Positions 1 to 9,095 of a stretch of DNA of 40,135 bases are shown here, one piece after another (within the stretch, counting starts at the first letter, position 1; each line of letters begins with the position of its first letter). The translations under genes were made by a program, and so were the position numbers. Below the pieces are notes generated by a model. That model saw only the letters and a program-made list of their open reading frames with translations. It ran no database searches and was not told the DNA's origin. Source of the stretch: Acidobacteriota bacterium (GTDB taxonomy: Bacteria; Acidobacteriota; Terriglobia; UBA7540); the NCBI GenBank assembly GCA_021817045.1, contig JAKAWG010000050.1:1-40135 (forward strand). The letters run 5' to 3'.

Positions 1-364
1 CCCTGTCTGCCAGGTGCGAATTCACAAGCAGCACGCGTGGGGCGTCATCGCTCGTCTCATGAACAGCAGCCGGTTTCCCAGATTGGACGAAAAGCGTTTC
101 ACCGTTTTCAAGAGCTTCAAGGGCCTTGACGGTTGCGTGATAGCAATCCCAATCGCGAAGGACTTTTCGCGTGGCTCCGCAGGCGATCAGTTCGCGGGGC
201 TGTTCGGCGACTTCCTGATCGAGGGAATTCATTAACATGCGGAGGGCCGCTTCCTGCGACCATCCCCGGCAGGTGAGGCGCGATCCGCGAGAAGCACGAA
301 TGGGCTGATAGCTCCTGCCCATGCCCCCGGCTTTATCGTCGTTGGCTTTTCTTAATTGACCCAT
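1..364 (-). CDS. hutU: Urocanate hydratase, N-terminal part (runs off left edge)
   Basis: About 121 N-terminal codons are visible. The minus-strand translation begins MGQLRKANDDKAGG and continues through SYQPIRASRGSRLTC, a 'GWSQEAALRMLMNSLD' stretch and 'TLFVQSGKPAAVHETSDDAP', which match the start of urocanate hydratase. This family uses tightly bound NAD+ to hydrate urocanate to imidazolonepropionate in histidine degradation, in the cytosol. The ATG at 364 is preceded by an AAGAGAAA stretch, a weak ribosome binding site. The gene is divergent from the acyl-CoA synthetase. The rest of the protein and any other hut genes lie outside the window, so operon context cannot be judged. Identification is firm from the conserved N-terminus; the exact start is less certain. 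Confidence 0.9.
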   Translation of the reverse strand, partial: MGQLRKANDDKAGGMGRSYQPIRASRGSRLTCRGWSQEAALRMLMNSLDQEVAEQPRELIACGATRKVLRDWDCYHATVKALEALENGETLFVQSGKPAAVHETSDDAPRVLLVNSHLADR

Positions 365-500
365 GCCGTTTTTTCTCTTGCTGAATCTTAGTCGATAATG
401 CGGCGGAGAAAAAGGCCGTGCAGGGCGCTGATTCATTAACGCATCTTTCCAGCAGGGCCGGCGGGATGGACTGTGGGTCGGAATTTGCTCGGCTATCGCA

Positions 501-527
501 TGACTGTTGCTACGTCTGTGCTAGAAT
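501..527 (+). promoter_or_regulatory. Possible sigma-70-type promoter of the acyl-CoA synthetase gene
   Basis: A TAGAAT hexamer at 522-527 resembles a -10 box. A weak TGACTG at 501-506 could serve as -35 with a short 15-base spacer. If used, transcription would begin near 534, leaving a leader of about 35 bases before the ATG at 569. That would exclude the upstream GTG at 473 as the start. The -35 match is poor. Confidence 0.3.
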
Positions 528-568
528 CTTCTTCGCCAGGTCTTATGGCAACTGGGGCGTGGAAGCTC

Positions 569-2431
569 ATGGAATCAAAATCGTATCGAACAATTAATGA
601 GCTGTTTCTTCAGGCGATGGGAGAACATCAGAAGCATGATGCCTTCCTTGCCAAGACGGGAGGTCAATATCGCGGGATCGCTTCGCGGGAGGTGCTCACG
701 AAAGTTGCTGCGCTGGCGCAGGCATTTTGTGATCTGGGCGTTGGCCGTGGCGACCGCGTCGCTCTGCTATCGGAAAATCGCCTGGAATGGGCGCTCACCG
801 ATTACGCCATTCTGGGACTTGGGGCCGTCACCGTTCCTCTTTACTCCACACTCCTCGAAGGCGACGTTGAGTTCATCCTGCGTGATTCCGGAGCAAAAGG
901 GATCGTGGTTTCTACCCGTGACCAGCTGAAGAAAGTTCTGGCCGTGCGGTCCGGATTGCCTGAGCTGAATTTTGTTGCCGTCATGGATTCGGCGCCTGGG
1001 GAATTTCCAGATGTCCGTTGCTGGAAAGAACTGGCCGAGCGGCAAGGCGCTGCCGGAACAGACCCCGTTGAATCTTTCAGCGCGCAAGCGCTTCGTGTCA
1101 GGCCACAGGATCTTGCGACCATCGTTTACACTTCCGGGACAACTGGTGCGTTCAAGGGCGTTGTGTTGACCCACGCCAACATCGTCTCAAACATTCAGGC
1201 TTGTGATCACCTGTTTGATTTCGGACCGCGTGACGTCAGCATGGCGTTTCTGCCGCTTGCCCACATCTTTGAGCGCATGATCGACTTCTATTACATGGCG
1301 AGGGGAGTCTCCATCGCCTACGTGGAAAGTTATGACACGTTGCCGCAGAATTTGAGGGAGGTCCGGCCTACGCTGATGGCGGTTGTGCCCAGGCTGGTGG
1401 AGAAAATCCGCGAAAGGATTGTCGAAGAGGTTCGTCAACTTCCTTCTTCCAAGCAGAAGTTGTTCGGGTGGGCGCTCTGCACAGGGAGGGCCTGTTTTCC
1501 ATATGATGCGGCAGGCCGCGCCGCTCCGTCGGGCTTGCGTCTGAAGCGCGCACTGGCAGAAAAGATGGTTTACTCCAAGATCCGCTCGCAGATGGGCGGG
1601 CGGCTGCGCCTGCTAATTTCCGGCTCAGCGCCTCTTGGCCGCGAGTTGGCGGAATTTTTCTTCGCTATCGGGATTCCGATTTATGAAGGTTACGGTTTGA
1701 CGGAAACTTCACCGGTAATTGCCGTCAACTATCCCGGCGCCGTGAAACTGGGCACCGTAGGCCCTGTAATTCCAGGCGTGGAGGTCAGGCTGGGAGAAGA
1801 GGTTGAGAACAGCCGGGGCGGCACCGGGCGTGAAATTCTTGTCCGCGGGCCCAACGTGACGCCGGGTTACTATCACCAGGACGAGCGGAACGGCGAGGCC
1901 TTTACTGATGGCTGGTTTCACACCGGCGACCTGGGCGCGCTTGATGCCGACGGTTTCCTTTCCATCACCGGCCGCAAGAAGAATCTCTTCAAGACTTCCG
2001 GCGGCAAGTATGTTGCACCGGAAAAGCTGGAAAATCTCTTTCAGGGACACCGCTATGTTGCGCAGCTTGTGGTGCTGGGCGATGCAAGAAAGTTTGTCGG
2101 CTCGCTGATTGTCCCCAACTTCAGCGCCCTGGAATCCTACGCTCGGGAGCAGGGTATTGGGTTTGCCGGGCACGAGGACTTGGTGAGGAATCCGCAGATA
2201 CATGCCTTTATGCAGCAGCAGGTCGATGAAGCCTGCTGCCAACTGCCACCCCATGAGCGGATTCGCCAGATCGCTCTGCTCCCGAAAGAGCTCACCATCG
2301 CCGCCGGCGAGCTTTCAGCCACACTCAAGGTCAAACGCCCCGTAGTGGAAGAGCGCTACCGCGAACTGATCGAAGAGATGTTTTCCCGTCGCCCGCCCAC
2401 AGTTCAAGAAACTGCCTTCACTCGAACTTAG
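569..2431 (+). CDS. Long-chain fatty-acid-CoA ligase (AMP-dependent synthetase)
   Basis: This is a 620-residue ANL-superfamily enzyme that activates long-chain fatty acids to acyl-CoA via an acyl-adenylate. The ATP-binding motif TIVYTSGTTGAFKG lies near residue 184, the adenylate motif YEGYGLTETSP near 372, and FHTGDLG near 450 is followed by the hinge region GRKKNLFKTSGGKYVAPEKL. These are all the signature motifs of FadD15-type long-chain synthetases, and the length is normal for that group. I start at ATG 569 (MESKSYRTINELF) because homologues begin close to the 'TINELF' segment and GGAAG lies just upstream. The frame is open back to GTG 473 and also has an ATG at 545. It stands alone between hutU (divergent) and the hydrolase at 2595. 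Chain-length preference cannot be read from the sequence. Confidence 0.88.
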   Translation: MESKSYRTINELFLQAMGEHQKHDAFLAKTGGQYRGIASREVLTKVAALAQAFCDLGVGRGDRVALLSENRLEWALTDYAILGLGAVTVPLYSTLLEGDVEFILRDSGAKGIVVSTRDQLKKVLAVRSGLPELNFVAVMDSAPGEFPDVRCWKELAERQGAAGTDPVESFSAQALRVRPQDLATIVYTSGTTGAFKGVVLTHANIVSNIQACDHLFDFGPRDVSMAFLPLAHIFERMIDFYYMARGVSIAYVESYDTLPQNLREVRPTLMAVVPRLVEKIRERIVEEVRQLPSSKQKLFGWALCTGRACFPYDAAGRAAPSGLRLKRALAEKMVYSKIRSQMGGRLRLLISGSAPLGRELAEFFFAIGIPIYEGYGLTETSPVIAVNYPGAVKLGTVGPVIPGVEVRLGEEVENSRGGTGREILVRGPNVTPGYYHQDERNGEAFTDGWFHTGDLGALDADGFLSITGRKKNLFKTSGGKYVAPEKLENLFQGHRYVAQLVVLGDARKFVGSLIVPNFSALESYAREQGIGFAGHEDLVRNPQIHAFMQQQVDEACCQLPPHERIRQIALLPKELTIAAGELSATLKVKRPVVEERYRELIEEMFSRRPPTVQETAFTRT

Positions 2432-2594
2432 CTCCCGCCGGACACACTGGTGCAACCGCAGCGCCGTGCCTTTATGCTATTGTTTTGTCGGGGCTTAAAG
2501 AATTCATCGTTCGCCTGCCGCTGCTTGTTCAGTGCAAGGTGTCAGGTTAGCAAGCTGTCGATAACATGCGATCATCGCAGGGACAAAGAAGGGA

Positions 2595-4538
2595 ATGAGG
2601 CGACCAGGTAAGGGCAAGATAAGGGTGGTATATGCGTGGGCCATACTCTTCTCATCGATCTCTGGGAGCTTGTTGTTGCGCGCAGCGGCCAAGGCGAAGC
2701 AGGCGCAGCCGGAAAATCAGGGAATATGGAAACCAAGTCAAGTGCAGGCTTTTTTTGACGGCTTCTTTGCACGAGCGATGGCCAGGTGGCACATCCCCGG
2801 TGCGGTCTTCGTGCTGGTGAAGAATGGCAAGGTTGTTTTTATCAGGGGCTACGGTTACGCGAACCTGGAAAAGAGGATTCCGGTCAATCCGGACCAGACG
2901 GTTTTCCGGGTGGCATCGGTTTCAAAAGTCTTCACGGCCACGGCGGCGATGCAGTTGGTCGAGAGTGGAAAGCTGGACCTGCATGCGAACGTCAACCAGT
3001 ACCTGACACGCTTCAAAGTTCGCGATCCATATCCACAGCCGGTGACGCTGGCCGAACTGCTGACGCATTCCGCAGGTCTCGACGCCAGCGTCATTGGGAT
3101 AGCCGTCCGTCGCCCGTCGCAGATCATTCCGCTTGGAGCATTTCTGGCGCAGCATATGCCTTCGGTTGTGATGCCGCCCGGGACAATCTACAGTTATTCC
3201 AGCTTTGGAATCGCTCTGGTGGGTTATCTTGTGCAGAAGATTTCCGGCGAGCCGTTCGATGCATATATCCAGAAAAATATCCTTCAGCCCATCGATATGC
3301 GCGACAGCGGCTTTCGGCTGACCCCGGAAATGGCGACAAATCTCGCCACCGGATACGAATACCGCGAAGACCGTTATCGTCCGGAGCCGCTCGATTATTT
3401 CAATTATGCTCCGGCCGCGGGGCTTTTTTCGACGGCGTCTGACATGGCGCACTTTCTGATCGCACAAATGGAAGACGGCCGGTACGAAGGCGTGCGGATT
3501 CTCAGTGAGGCAACTGCACGACAGATGCACCGCAGGCAGTTTGCCGAGGACCCGCGTCTGGCGGGTCGCACCTTCGGTTTCTATGAACGCTACGTGAATG
3601 GATACCGTGCCATCGGTCATGGAGGAAACATTCGAGGTTTCGCCAGCCTGCTGATGCTGGTGCCGAAACAGCACGTAGGATTCTTCGTGGTTTTCAATCG
3701 CGACGAGTCCAGGTTCGAAGGCGATCTCATCCACAGCTTTTTCGATCACTTTTATCCGGCGAAGAACGACAACGAGCCAGCCAGGCCAATGCAACTCTCA
3801 GCGGCGGATCTCCGGGAATTCACGGGAAGCTACCGGAGCAATCCCTATTCGCGCCACACGCTTGAGAAGCTGATCACGCTCTACTGGCAATTTCGCATCA
3901 CGGCCAACCCGGACGGTACGCTGGAATTTCATTATCCCCACCACTTCAAGCCTCCCGGCCGATGCGTGCCCTTCGGCTCGGATTATTTCGTGTGCAGTGG
4001 CGGCCAGGGCCAGGCGGTCTTCGAAACCGACAGCAGCGGAAACGTTACTTATTTATTTACAGACCGCGACAGCTATGAGAAGGTGCCGTGGTACGGTACA
4101 GCGGCGTTCCAGGTGGCGCTGGTTAAGGCGCTGATGCTGATTCTGCTTTCCGGATGTGTCTGGTGGCCGCTTCATGCGCTAGTAAGGAGGTTGCGCAAAC
4201 GGCCTTCAGTGCAAACCGGTCCGCTCCGCTGGGCGCGCTGGGCCGCCGCGGGGTTGGGAGTCCTGGATGTGTTCTTCGTCGTCGAACTGTTGCACATCTT
4301 CACCCGCATCGACGACTGGGACTTTGTTTACGGTGTTCCGCCCGACGTCAAGGCGCTGCTTTGGATTCCCATCGTGACCACGCTGCTGGCGGTCGGCGTG
4401 TTCGGCTTTGCGCTCTGGGCCTGGGAAAAGCGTTCGTGGTCAGTGTGGGGGCGCATCTACTACAGCGTGATTGCCGCAGCCGCGCTCCTCTTCATCTGGT
4501 TCTTCAATTACTGGAACCTGCTGGGTTTTCGGTACTGA
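2595..4538 (+). CDS. Membrane-anchored serine hydrolase, beta-lactamase class C / PBP-like
   Basis: The 647-residue protein opens with a basic stretch and a hydrophobic segment (about residues 12-31) that looks like a signal or anchor. The serine beta-lactamase/esterase fold follows: SxxK motif S108-V-S-K111, a Y199-S-Y201 motif in the place of YxN, and HGG at 342-344 as the third motif. Four hydrophobic segments near residues 505-530, 549-570, 585-610 and 620-645 form a C-terminal membrane domain. This layout fits extracytoplasmic class C-like D-aminopeptidase or esterase relatives rather than a dedicated antibiotic-resistance enzyme; the substrate is unknown. The ATG at 2595 follows GAAGGGA with almost no spacing, so a slightly later start is possible. 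No partner gene is evident. Confidence 0.85.
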   Translation: MRRPGKGKIRVVYAWAILFSSISGSLLLRAAAKAKQAQPENQGIWKPSQVQAFFDGFFARAMARWHIPGAVFVLVKNGKVVFIRGYGYANLEKRIPVNPDQTVFRVASVSKVFTATAAMQLVESGKLDLHANVNQYLTRFKVRDPYPQPVTLAELLTHSAGLDASVIGIAVRRPSQIIPLGAFLAQHMPSVVMPPGTIYSYSSFGIALVGYLVQKISGEPFDAYIQKNILQPIDMRDSGFRLTPEMATNLATGYEYREDRYRPEPLDYFNYAPAAGLFSTASDMAHFLIAQMEDGRYEGVRILSEATARQMHRRQFAEDPRLAGRTFGFYERYVNGYRAIGHGGNIRGFASLLMLVPKQHVGFFVVFNRDESRFEGDLIHSFFDHFYPAKNDNEPARPMQLSAADLREFTGSYRSNPYSRHTLEKLITLYWQFRITANPDGTLEFHYPHHFKPPGRCVPFGSDYFVCSGGQGQAVFETDSSGNVTYLFTDRDSYEKVPWYGTAAFQVALVKALMLILLSGCVWWPLHALVRRLRKRPSVQTGPLRWARWAAAGLGVLDVFFVVELLHIFTRIDDWDFVYGVPPDVKALLWIPIVTTLLAVGVFGFALWAWEKRSWSVWGRIYYSVIAAAALLFIWFFNYWNLLGFRY

Positions 4539-4559
4539 CCTGCTTTTGCAATCTAGGGG

Positions 4560-4579
4560 CGCAGACCGCCGGGTCTGCG
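4560..4579. repeat. Hairpin downstream of the serine hydrolase gene
   Basis: CGCAGACC and GGTCTGCG form a perfect 8-bp stem with a 4-base loop, 22 bases after the hydrolase stop codon. No T-run follows, so it may be a dispersed palindromic repeat rather than an intrinsic terminator. The rest of 4539-4731 shows no gene. Confidence 0.5.
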
Positions 4580-4731
4580 GTCCTCGTCTTGGTCCGTCGA
4601 AAGACCCACTGACCTCAAAGCCAGAGGCCTTGCTGCACGATTGCCCGCGCATGCCAGATAGGTATTGCTCACCTCGCGCTGATGTGATAATTACCTTTCT
4701 CGAACTCTTGCGCTTTCCGGGCCGATGATTC

Positions 4732-6654
4732 ATGCCATCTAATCCGATTGAAACGTACCGACGTCAAATTCAAAAAGAGCTGCAGCAAGGGGACGCAACC
4801 GAGCACACCCATCGTCCTGCGCTCAAGGCGCTGATTGAGACTCTTGCACCGGGAGTAACCGCAACGAATGAGCCGAAGCGCGTTGAATGCGGCGCGCCGG
4901 ACCTTGTGATCTCCCGCAAGGCAAACCACGGCCCGGTAACGTTAGGCCACATCGAATGCAAGGATGTGGGCGCGGACCTAAACGAATGGGAGCGGGATGA
5001 ACAATTGAAGCGGTATCTCCCCGCCCTGCCCAATCTGATTTTGACTGACTATCTGGAATTCCGCTGGTATGTGGATGGCGTGTTTCGGCAATCTGCCCGG
5101 CTTGCCCGCATGGGCAATGGGCGGAAACTCATTCCAGAAAAAGACGGGGCCGAAGCCGTCACTCAGATACTCGTGGAGTTTGTGTCCCACAAAGCCGAAC
5201 CCACTAACAACCCCAAAGAGCTTGCGCTCCGCATGGCGCGGCTGACGCATTTCATCCGCGATATGATTGTGCGGGCATTGGGTGGCACGGGCGTCTCGCC
5301 CGTGTCCGGACACGGCCAGGATGGCCGTGCCACGGCGTCGCAAACCCTTCTCGACTTGCGGGCCGCTTTTGAAAAGGCGCTCATTCCCGACCTGAAAGAC
5401 ACGGACTTTGCCGACATGTTCGCGCAAACGCTGGCCTATGGCTTGTTCGCGGCCCGCGTCAATCACAAAGGGCCAAGCGGTTCATTCAAGCGGCTCGGCG
5501 CGGCTTCGGAGATTCCGAAAACCAATCCGTTCCTTCGCAAGCTGTTTGAAACCATCACCGGCGCGGACCTTGAAGAAGAGCCTTATGCGGGATTCGTAGA
5601 TGACCTGGCGCAACTCCTGGCGGACACGGACATGGAAGCCGTGCTCGCCGACTTCGGCAAACGCGAAGCCCGCCAAGACCCGGTTGTCCATTTCTATGAA
5701 ACCTTCCTTGCGGCCTATGACCCCAAATTGCGCGAAGCGCGCGGAGTCTATTACACGCCGGAGCCGGTGGTTTCCTACCTTGTACGGTCCGTCGATTATC
5801 TTCTTAAAACCCGCTTCGGATGCGCTGACGGGCTTGCGGACACGGGCACGATTGAATACGAGCACGAGGAAGACCGTAGCACGGGCGTCCCGCCCGTGGG
5901 AGATCATGGGCAAGATGCCCATGCCACGAAGAAAGCCACTTCCCCGCGCGTTTTGATTCTTGACCCGGCGTGCGGGACCGGAACGTTTCTTTACGCCGTG
6001 ATTGACCACATCCGCGAGCAATTCAGGCAGCAAGGAAATGCCGGAATGTGGTCGGGCTATGTGCGGAATCATCTGCTACCTCGCATTTTCGGCTTTGAAT
6101 TGCTGATGGCTCCCTACGCCGTGGCGCACTTCAAATTGGGAATGCAGCTTGCCGGACACGATCTGACACCTGCACAACGTGAGAAGTGGGCTTATGACTT
6201 CTCGGGTAACGAGCGCCTTGGAATTTATCTGACCAATACGCTGGAAGAGGCCGAAAAGATTGCGCAGAAGGAATTCAAATTCATAGAGCGAGCAATCGCG
6301 GAGGAGGGAAACGCGGCCTCAGAGATCAAGCGCGACCGGCCTATTTTTGTTGTCCTCGGGAACCCGCCTTACTCATACGAATCCGCGAACACCGGCGAAT
6401 GGATTCGTTCGTTGGTAAGAGACTACTACGAAGTGGACGGCAAGCCTACCGGTGAGCGGAACCCGAAGGGGCTGCAAGATGACTACGTCAAGTTTATCCG
6501 CTTCGCTCAGTGGCGAGTCGAAAGGACGGGGGAAGGCGTAATCGGCTACGTCACCAACCACGCCTACCTCGACAATCCCACATTTGGAGGTATGAGGCAG
6601 AACCTCATGCGCTCTTTCGACCACATCTACGTTTATGATCTTCACGGCAATTAA
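4732..6654 (+). CDS. Type ISP/IIG-like restriction-modification enzyme, N-terminal part, ended by an in-frame stop
   Basis: These 640 codons hold the first part of a single-chain restriction-modification protein. Residues about 55-77 form a PD-(D/E)xK nuclease core (GAPDLVI ... HIECK), followed by a helical spacer and an N6-adenine methyltransferase with motif I DPACGTGTF near 411 and motif IV NPPY at 544-547. The frame ends at TAA 6652-6654 in the middle of a normally conserved segment (LHGN, stop, KKKERTPDGGEDKNVFDIQQG). Translation continues in the same frame beyond it. Homologues, as I recall them, have Ser at the stop position, and one base change (TCA to TAA) would explain it. Two 52-base palindromic repeats at 5282-5333 and 5876-5927 sit in frame. 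No obvious ribosome binding site precedes the ATG. The gene is probably inactive unless the stop is read through or is a sequencing error. Confidence 0.85.
   Translation: MPSNPIETYRRQIQKELQQGDATEHTHRPALKALIETLAPGVTATNEPKRVECGAPDLVISRKANHGPVTLGHIECKDVGADLNEWERDEQLKRYLPALPNLILTDYLEFRWYVDGVFRQSARLARMGNGRKLIPEKDGAEAVTQILVEFVSHKAEPTNNPKELALRMARLTHFIRDMIVRALGGTGVSPVSGHGQDGRATASQTLLDLRAAFEKALIPDLKDTDFADMFAQTLAYGLFAARVNHKGPSGSFKRLGAASEIPKTNPFLRKLFETITGADLEEEPYAGFVDDLAQLLADTDMEAVLADFGKREARQDPVVHFYETFLAAYDPKLREARGVYYTPEPVVSYLVRSVDYLLKTRFGCADGLADTGTIEYEHEEDRSTGVPPVGDHGQDAHATKKATSPRVLILDPACGTGTFLYAVIDHIREQFRQQGNAGMWSGYVRNHLLPRIFGFELLMAPYAVAHFKLGMQLAGHDLTPAQREKWAYDFSGNERLGIYLTNTLEEAEKIAQKEFKFIERAIAEEGNAASEIKRDRPIFVVLGNPPYSYESANTGEWIRSLVRDYYEVDGKPTGERNPKGLQDDYVKFIRFAQWRVERTGEGVIGYVTNHAYLDNPTFGGMRQNLMRSFDHIYVYDLHGN
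5282..5333. repeat. In-frame palindromic repeat, copy 1
   Basis: The outer arms GTGGCACGG and CCGTGCCAC are perfect complements. Inner complementary pairs allow two nested hairpins. The stretch is read as TGVSPVSGHGQDGRAT within the R-M protein. It aligns without gaps to the copy at 5876-5927. Confidence 0.85.
5876..5927. repeat. In-frame palindromic repeat, copy 2
   Basis: It has the same length and design as the copy at 5282-5333, beginning GTAGCACGGGCGTC and ending ATGCCAC. It is inserted in the same reading phase and reads as TGVPPVGDHGQDAHAT. It lies just before methyltransferase motif I. Confidence 0.85.
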
Positions 6655-7569
6655 AAGAAAAAAGAGAGAACACCCGATGGTGGCGAAGATAAGAACGTCT
6701 TTGACATCCAGCAAGGCGTCGCCATCCTACTGTGTGTGAAGCTGAAAGGGACTAACGCAGAGCCGCACATCCATCACGCCGACCTGTGGGGTTTACGTGA
6801 TTTGAAATACAATTGCCTCGCCGAGACTGATGTAACCTCGACTCATTGGGTGGAACTCCAGCCCAGGTCGCCTTTTTATCTGTTTGTCCCACAGGATACG
6901 GCGTTGCTAGCCGAGTATCAGGGCGGCCAGAATATTAGGGACATTATGCCGGTCAATTCGGTAGGAATCGTAACTTCCTGCGATCATCTGGCTGTCCATA
7001 TGTCGCCTGAGGAAGCAAAACGTCTCCTGAGCCGGTTTCTCTCCCTTACAGTGGACGGTGCCCGCGAGGAGTTTCGACTCGGGGGCGACTCCAGTGAGTG
7101 GCGGGTCGATGTAGCGCAAGCAGACTTGAGAGAAACCAAGCTTGCGGAAAGGTTTCTGATAAAGATGCTCTACCGTCCTTTCGATGTACGCTACACCTAT
7201 TACACAGGTTCTTCGGGCGGGTTTCACGGCAGACCTCGACCAACCGTTATGCGCCACATGTTCTGGCCAAATATCGCCCTCTTGACGAGCCGGATGACTA
7301 AAGGAGAGGAGTTTGCTCACGCACAGGTGACCCGGTTTGCCTCCGAGAAGATTCTGATGTCGCCGAAGACGTCCAATAATAGCTTCCATTATCCGCTGTA
7401 CCTCTACGGCGACTCGACGAGCGGAAAGCACGGCCAGACTGAGCTTGGAATTGAAGCTTTGCATTGGCCTGCTGGCAAAGACGGGCGAAGGCCGAACCTC
7501 AACCCGGAATTCATTGCAGACCTGGAAAAGCGGCTTGGACTGAAATTTGTTTCAGACGGCAAAGGCGAT

Positions 7570-7627
7570 GTAGCGGCGGGTTTACCCCGCCACGGCGAAG
7601 CGCATGGCGACGTAAAGTCGCCGCTAC
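7570..7627. repeat. In-frame palindromic repeat, second type
   Basis: GTAGCGGCG at 7570-7578 pairs perfectly with CGCCGCTAC at 7619-7627. An inner GGCGGG/CCCGCC pair adds a second stem. It reads in frame through the R-M C-terminal part (VAAGLPRHGEAHGDVKSPL). Confidence 0.8.
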
Positions 7628-7972
7628 CACCCGCGACCACGTTTGGACCGGAAGATGTTTTCAATTACATTTACGCGGTTTTTCACTCACCAACTTACCG
7701 CAGTCGCTACGCCGAATTTCTCAAAAGCGATTTCCCCCGCGTGCCGCTCACTTCGGACGTGAGACTTTTCCGCACGCTTTGCGGCTTGGGCGCGGAGCTT
7801 GTCGCGTTGCATTTGCTCGAATCGCCCATCCTCCAAAATCCAATTGCCCGCTATCCCGTCAAAGGCTCAAATGCGGTTGAAAAAGGTTTCCCGAAATACG
7901 TTGCTCCCGGCCAGCCGGAGCCAGGCACAGGAAAGCCACTCAAAGAAGGCCGCGTGTACATCAATCGTGGCG

Positions 7973-8033
7973 CCCTCACCCGTCCGTCACCCGACGGACA
8001 CCCTCTCCCGGCGGGAGAGGGCCGGGGTGAGGG
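7973..8033. repeat. In-frame palindromic repeat, third type
   Basis: CCCTCACCC and GGGTGAGGG form the outer stem. Inside are GTCCGTC/GACGGAC and CCCTCTCCCG/CGGGAGAGGG hairpins. It reads as ALTRPSPDGHPLPAGEGRGE, a peptide pattern I recognise as the translation of a widespread bacterial intergenic repeat. Confidence 0.85.
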
Positions 8034-8256
8034 GGCGAGCGCGGGCCAGTATTTCGAGGGCGTGCCGCCCGAAGTGTGGAATTTCCATATCGGCGGGTAT
8101 CAGGTTTGCGAAAAATGGCTCAAAGACCGCCGGGGCCGCACGCTCACTTACGATGACCAGTTGCACTACTGCAAAGTTGTGACGGCGCTCGCCGAAACTA
8201 TCCGCCTGATGGCGGAGATTGACGCCGCCATTCCCAGATGGCCGATCCAATAAGCC

Positions 8257-9027
8257 ATGAAAGCGCCGCCTAATTCAGAATTTCACGCCACGCGACCAAG
8301 GAAACGCCGGCCACCACAGCCGAAGCAGGAGACCCTTGACCTATGCCGTGAACTTCGGAAGGCCGAGCGTTGGACAGTTCGCGTGATAGCGGAACGAAGC
8401 AACCCAGCGCTGGTGACGAAATATCTTTTTGAGGGCCACGGCAAAACAGCCTCCGCCGCGATAGGCCATGCAAGAAAGCGTTTTCTCAATGCCATGAGGT
8501 CAGACCTGCTCGTCAAACACATGCTATTTTCGGATGAGGCAGAGGCATTGACTTTAGAGCGTGCCGCCCGAACTGAAGGGCAAGACCCGACTCAAATGCT
8601 AAAAACGATTCAATGGGTAGATGACCCGACCAAACCCGTAGGTCACCCGAGGCGGCACATCGCCGAAGCTGCCGACTTGAAGGCCGCTGGCTGGACGTGG
8701 ACACAAATCTATGAACGATTCGGCATAGAAAAGCAAAATCGTGCGAGGGCACACGGCCTAAGAGGGAGCACACCTCTTACGCAACGCGCAAAGTTCAGGC
8801 TAAAGGTGAAGAAGGCCATGCGCCGGAAATACCGAAAATCTCGCTTGATCCAACGGCTAAAGAAATTGTTTCCCGGTCCGTTCCCGTATCAGTACGAAGT
8901 CAGCATCAAATTCTTAGGTCCGGGCGAAAAAAGGCCGCTTGTTTTCGCCCATCGTTCGATTCTCCCACTTCTCCCAGCCCGCGCTTATCCCCTGCGACTT
9001 CCGATCTCCCCACAGGGGGGGGCATAA
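8257..9027 (+). CDS. Basic hypothetical protein of the island
   Basis: This 256-residue, Lys/Arg-rich protein starts three bases after the R-M stop codon. I do not recognise a family. Residues about 155-185 (LKAAGWTWTQIYERFGIEKQ) look like a helix-turn-helix, and a strongly basic stretch (about 190-215) follows, so DNA binding is plausible but unproven. The last ~28 residues (FAHRSILPLLPARAYPLRLP onward) are proline- and leucine-rich and end at a run of eight G (9014-9022 region). They read more like non-coding sequence, so the natural C-terminus may have been replaced by a frameshift. Position suggests it belongs to the mobile island. Confidence 0.55.
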   Translation: MKAPPNSEFHATRPRKRRPPQPKQETLDLCRELRKAERWTVRVIAERSNPALVTKYLFEGHGKTASAAIGHARKRFLNAMRSDLLVKHMLFSDEAEALTLERAARTEGQDPTQMLKTIQWVDDPTKPVGHPRRHIAEAADLKAAGWTWTQIYERFGIEKQNRARAHGLRGSTPLTQRAKFRLKVKKAMRRKYRKSRLIQRLKKLFPGPFPYQYEVSIKFLGPGEKRPLVFAHRSILPLLPARAYPLRLPISPQGGA

Positions 9028-9095
9028 CCCTACCATATTTTGGGCCTCCTTTTGCGCAACGCCCCGCCATGTAAAGCTGCCTCCAAGCGGCTGTC

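Larger units (their letters stand above)
6736..8253 (+). pseudogene. Type ISP/IIG-like restriction-modification enzyme, C-terminal part
   Basis: This is the continuation, in the same frame, of the gene starting at 4732; homology resumes directly after the TAA at 6652-6654. The 505 codons from GTG 6736 carry the rest of the methyltransferase and the probable target-recognition region, including 'HWPAGKDGRRPNLN' and a C-terminal 'VPPEVWNFHIGGYQVCEKWL' segment typical of type ISP specificity domains. Nothing like a ribosome binding site lies before GTG 6736, so separate translation seems unlikely. Two different palindromic repeats (7570-7627 and 7973-8033) are tolerated in frame. The complete gene would be 1,173 codons plus stop. 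I call this half a remnant; a read-through or two-polypeptide product cannot be excluded. Confidence 0.75.

Noticed and set aside
14..235. 73-codon frame on plus at the left edge
   Set aside because: It is antisense to the well-conserved start of hutU.
2922..3794. Long minus-strand frame inside the serine hydrolase gene
   Set aside because: Antisense to a gene with clear catalytic motifs; no family resemblance.
4540..4731. Left attachment site of the island
   Set aside because: I looked for the 3' part of the tRNA-Gly sequence here and found none beyond chance 6-base matches.
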